A DNA stretch of 8,138 nt from Flavobacterium sp. (GTDB lineage: Bacteria > Bacteroidota > Bacteroidia > Flavobacteriales > Flavobacteriaceae), in the NCBI GenBank assembly GCA_024709705.1, contig JANJWE010000183.1, positions 1 through 8,138 of the forward strand, read 5' to 3'. Within the stretch, counting starts at the first letter, position 1. Each line of letters opens with the position of its first letter. Shown piece by piece: positions 6,378 through 8,138 of this stretch. The position numbers and the translations under genes were made by a program. The notes below the pieces were generated by a model. The model did not search any database. It was given only the letters and a program-made list of their open reading frames with translations, and was not told the DNA's origin.

Positions 6378-7592
6378 ATGAGATTACATAGAAATTTAGT
6401 TTACACTACCATTGATTCGTTGAACGCTATTTTCAACGAAGGCGAATATGCCGATAAAGTGGTAGCAAGAGCTTTAAAAAAGGACAAACGTTGGGGAAGT
6501 TCCGACAGGAAGTTTGTTGCCGAAACCATCTACGAAATTGTGAGATGGAAGCGTTTATATGCCGAAATTGCCGAAGTAAAAGAACCGTATGACCGTGATG
6601 ATTTATGGCGAATGTTTGCGGTTTGGGCTGTTTTAAGAGGGTATCCTATTCCGGATTGGCGACAATTGGAAGGAACGCCACAACGCAAAATCAAAGGTCG
6701 TTTTGACGAATTATCAAAAACCAGAAAATACCGTGAATCCATTCCGGATTGGATGGATGAATTGGGGGTAAAAGAATTAGGCGAAGAACTTTGGACTAAA
6801 GAAATTGCCGCTCAAAACCAACAAGCTCAGGTTATATTACGGGTAAATACCTTAAAAACTACAAAAGAAAAATTACGTGCCATTCTAATGGATTTAGACA
6901 TTGCTACGGATTTTTTAAAAGACCAACCCGATGCTTTAGTATTGAAAGAAAGAGCCAATGTTTTCTTGACTGATGCGTTTAAGGAGGGATTATTTGAGGT
7001 GCAAGATGCCAGTTCACAATTAGTTGCTGCCTTTTTGGATGTACAACCCGGAATGCGAGTGGTAGATACTTGTGCCGGAGCCGGTGGAAAAACCTTGCAC
7101 ATGGCTTCTTTAATGCAAAACAAAGGTCAATTGATTGCGATGGATTTATACGAAAGTAAATTAAAGCAATTGAAACTTCGTGCCAAACGAAATGGGGCTT
7201 TCAACATCGAATACCGCATTATTGATTCGACCAAAGTCATCAAAAAACTTTATGATAAAGCCGACCGCGTTTTGATTGATGCTCCTTGCAGCGGATTGGG
7301 TGTTTTAAAACGAAATCCGGACAGTAAATGGAAATTACAACCCGAATTTATTGACAACATTCGCAAAGTACAAGCCGAAGTTTTAGAAAACTATTCCAGA
7401 ATTGTAAAACCGGGCGGAAAATTAGTATATGCCACTTGTTCGGTCTTACCATCTGAAAATCAAGAACAAGTTAAGCGTTTCTTAACAACTGAAAACGGAA
7501 AAAACTTTACCTTTGTAAAAGATCACAAAATTTTAGCCTCAGAATCAGGTTTTGATGGGTTTTATATGGCCTTATTGGAACGAAAACAATAA
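6378..7592 (+). CDS. RsmB/NOP-family RNA (cytosine-5) methyltransferase
   Basis: A 404-residue SAM-dependent enzyme of the RsmB/Nop2/Sun family, which methylates cytosine C5 in RNA, most often 16S rRNA; the exact target base cannot be fixed from sequence. The N-terminal part (about 1-125) is helical and resembles the NusB-like RNA-binding domain of RsmB (ADKVVARALK at 25-34, ETIYEIVRWKRLY at 49-61). Then come RVNTLK (155-160), FEVQDASSQL (206-215), the SAM motif DTCAGAGGKT (230-239), the acidic SAM contact AMDLY (254-258), motif IV DAPCSG (301-306, Cys304) and motif VI TCS (353-355, Cys354, the nucleophile). Both catalytic cysteines are present. The protein ends with FDGFYMALLER (392-402), as in the family. 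The ATG at 6378 gives the conserved MRLHRNL start. It is preceded by its own promoter, and the nuclease gene follows after 5 bp, so the two are likely cotranscribed. Confidence 0.93.
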   Translation: MRLHRNLVYTTIDSLNAIFNEGEYADKVVARALKKDKRWGSSDRKFVAETIYEIVRWKRLYAEIAEVKEPYDRDDLWRMFAVWAVLRGYPIPDWRQLEGTPQRKIKGRFDELSKTRKYRESIPDWMDELGVKELGEELWTKEIAAQNQQAQVILRVNTLKTTKEKLRAILMDLDIATDFLKDQPDALVLKERANVFLTDAFKEGLFEVQDASSQLVAAFLDVQPGMRVVDTCAGAGGKTLHMASLMQNKGQLIAMDLYESKLKQLKLRAKRNGAFNIEYRIIDSTKVIKKLYDKADRVLIDAPCSGLGVLKRNPDSKWKLQPEFIDNIRKVQAEVLENYSRIVKPGGKLVYATCSVLPSENQEQVKRFLTTENGKNFTFVKDHKILASESGFDGFYMALLERKQ

Positions 7593-7597
7593 TTACT

Positions 7598-8138
7598 ATG
7601 AAAAAAATATACTCTTTCTTTTTACTTTTTGTTGCTGCAATTTCTTTTTCGCAACAAGCCTATTACAACAGTATCAATTTTAATTTAAACGGACAAGCCT
7701 TAAAAAACCAATTGGCCCAATTAATTTCTGACACACACAACTATCAATTATCGTATAGTGAAGTATGGAGTGCTTTAAGAATCACAGATTTAGACCCTAC
7801 AAATTCCAATAATGTAGTTTTAATTTACGGTTGGGAGAATGGCTCTGATAGTGATGTCACCAATGACAGAACAAGAGACAAAGACAATAATGGAGGGAGC
7901 AACGGACAGTGGAACAGAGAACATGTTTATGCCCAGTCAGTTGGAACACCGGATTTAGGACAATCCGGTCCTGGTGCTGATGCACACATGCTAAGATCTT
8001 GTGATGTGCAAAGAAACAACTCCAGAGGAAACCGAAAATTTGCCGCAGGTTCAGGAAATTCTGGAAATGTAGGTATTCATTGGTATCCTGGCGACGAATG
8101 GAAAGGTGATGTTGCCCGTATCATAATGTATATGTACT
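7598..8138 (+). CDS. Secreted endonuclease I family nuclease, 3' end cut off by the window edge
   Basis: The frame is open from ATG at 7598 to the right edge (180 codons). Residues 1-18 look like a signal peptide: MKK, a hydrophobic core (IYSFFLLFVAAI) and a small-residue end, with a likely cut before QQ at 19-20, typical of exported Bacteroidota proteins. The nuclease core matches the EndA/Vvn endonuclease I family of beta-beta-alpha-metal nucleases: WNREHVYAQS (105-114), with His109 as the probable general base, then DAHMLRSCDVQRNNSRGN (128-145), which corresponds to the metal-binding and substrate-binding block. These enzymes cut DNA, and often RNA, non-specifically outside the cytoplasm, for nutrient scavenging or DNA clearance. 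Flavobacterial members often continue with extra domains and a C-terminal type IX secretion signal, but that part is not visible here. The start is 5 bp after the methyltransferase stop, with no terminator between. Confidence 0.9.
   Translation, partial: MKKIYSFFLLFVAAISFSQQAYYNSINFNLNGQALKNQLAQLISDTHNYQLSYSEVWSALRITDLDPTNSNNVVLIYGWENGSDSDVTNDRTRDKDNNGGSNGQWNREHVYAQSVGTPDLGQSGPGADAHMLRSCDVQRNNSRGNRKFAAGSGNSGNVGIHWYPGDEWKGDVARIIMYMY

Noticed and set aside
6827..7123. 98-codon minus-strand open frame (and shorter ones at 6530-6742, 5924-6112, 5221-5403, 3158-3340, 3830-4039 and 4003-4212)
   Set aside because: All are antisense to well-supported genes (the methyltransferase, pckA or lpdA), with compositions expected of shadow frames and no independent start signals.
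1..8138. A hidden defence, mobile or otherwise novel multigene system
   Set aside because: All seven long genes belong to recognised housekeeping or secreted-enzyme families with intact motifs. I saw no transposase, integrase, CRISPR spacing, toxin-antitoxin pair, tRNA or att-like direct repeats.

Overview
The window looks like a chromosomal housekeeping segment from a member of the Bacteroidota, most likely a Flavobacterium-like organism. Four things point that way: the AT-rich sequence, the absence of a GGAGG-type Shine-Dalgarno sequence before all seven genes, -7 boxes of the TAnnTTTG type, and protein sequences that read like Flavobacteriaceae homologues. This assignment is inferred from the sequence alone, with no database search.

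Left half, minus strand (about 4368 down to 1). lpdA encodes dihydrolipoyl dehydrogenase, the E3 subunit of the 2-oxo acid dehydrogenase complexes. It has its own -7 box and ends at a strong hairpin terminator (2912-2946). Behind that terminator, a separate promoter (2861-2890) appears to drive a tight three-gene unit: an NADPH-dependent FMN reductase family flavoprotein, then pabB (4-amino-4-deoxychorismate synthase component I, folate pathway), then tilS (tRNA-Ile lysidine synthetase). The gaps are 13 and 37 bp. tilS runs off the left edge after 314 codons and lacks its C-terminal part. Inside pabB, the interdomain linker is encoded by a degenerate 7-bp tandem repeat (1808-1863), the most unusual structure in the window.

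Centre. A 266-bp divergent intergenic region (4369-4634) separates lpdA from pckA and contains a perfect 12-bp palindrome (4551-4562) with an FNR/CRP-like TGAT-N4-ATCA pattern.

Right half, plus strand. pckA (ATP-dependent phosphoenolpyruvate carboxykinase) ends at a textbook intrinsic terminator (6279-6318). A flavobacterial-type promoter follows at once and serves an RsmB/NOP-family rRNA m5C methyltransferase. A secreted endonuclease I family nuclease starts 5 bp after it and is cut by the right edge after 180 codons.

Functionally, lpdA and pckA are central carbon genes (pyruvate/2-oxoglutarate oxidation and gluconeogenesis). tilS and the methyltransferase modify RNA, and pabB feeds folate synthesis. 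I see no mobile element, phage gene, CRISPR array, defence island, tRNA or rRNA, and nothing that amounts to a new multigene system. The points worth a second look are at the level of repeats and regulatory sites.
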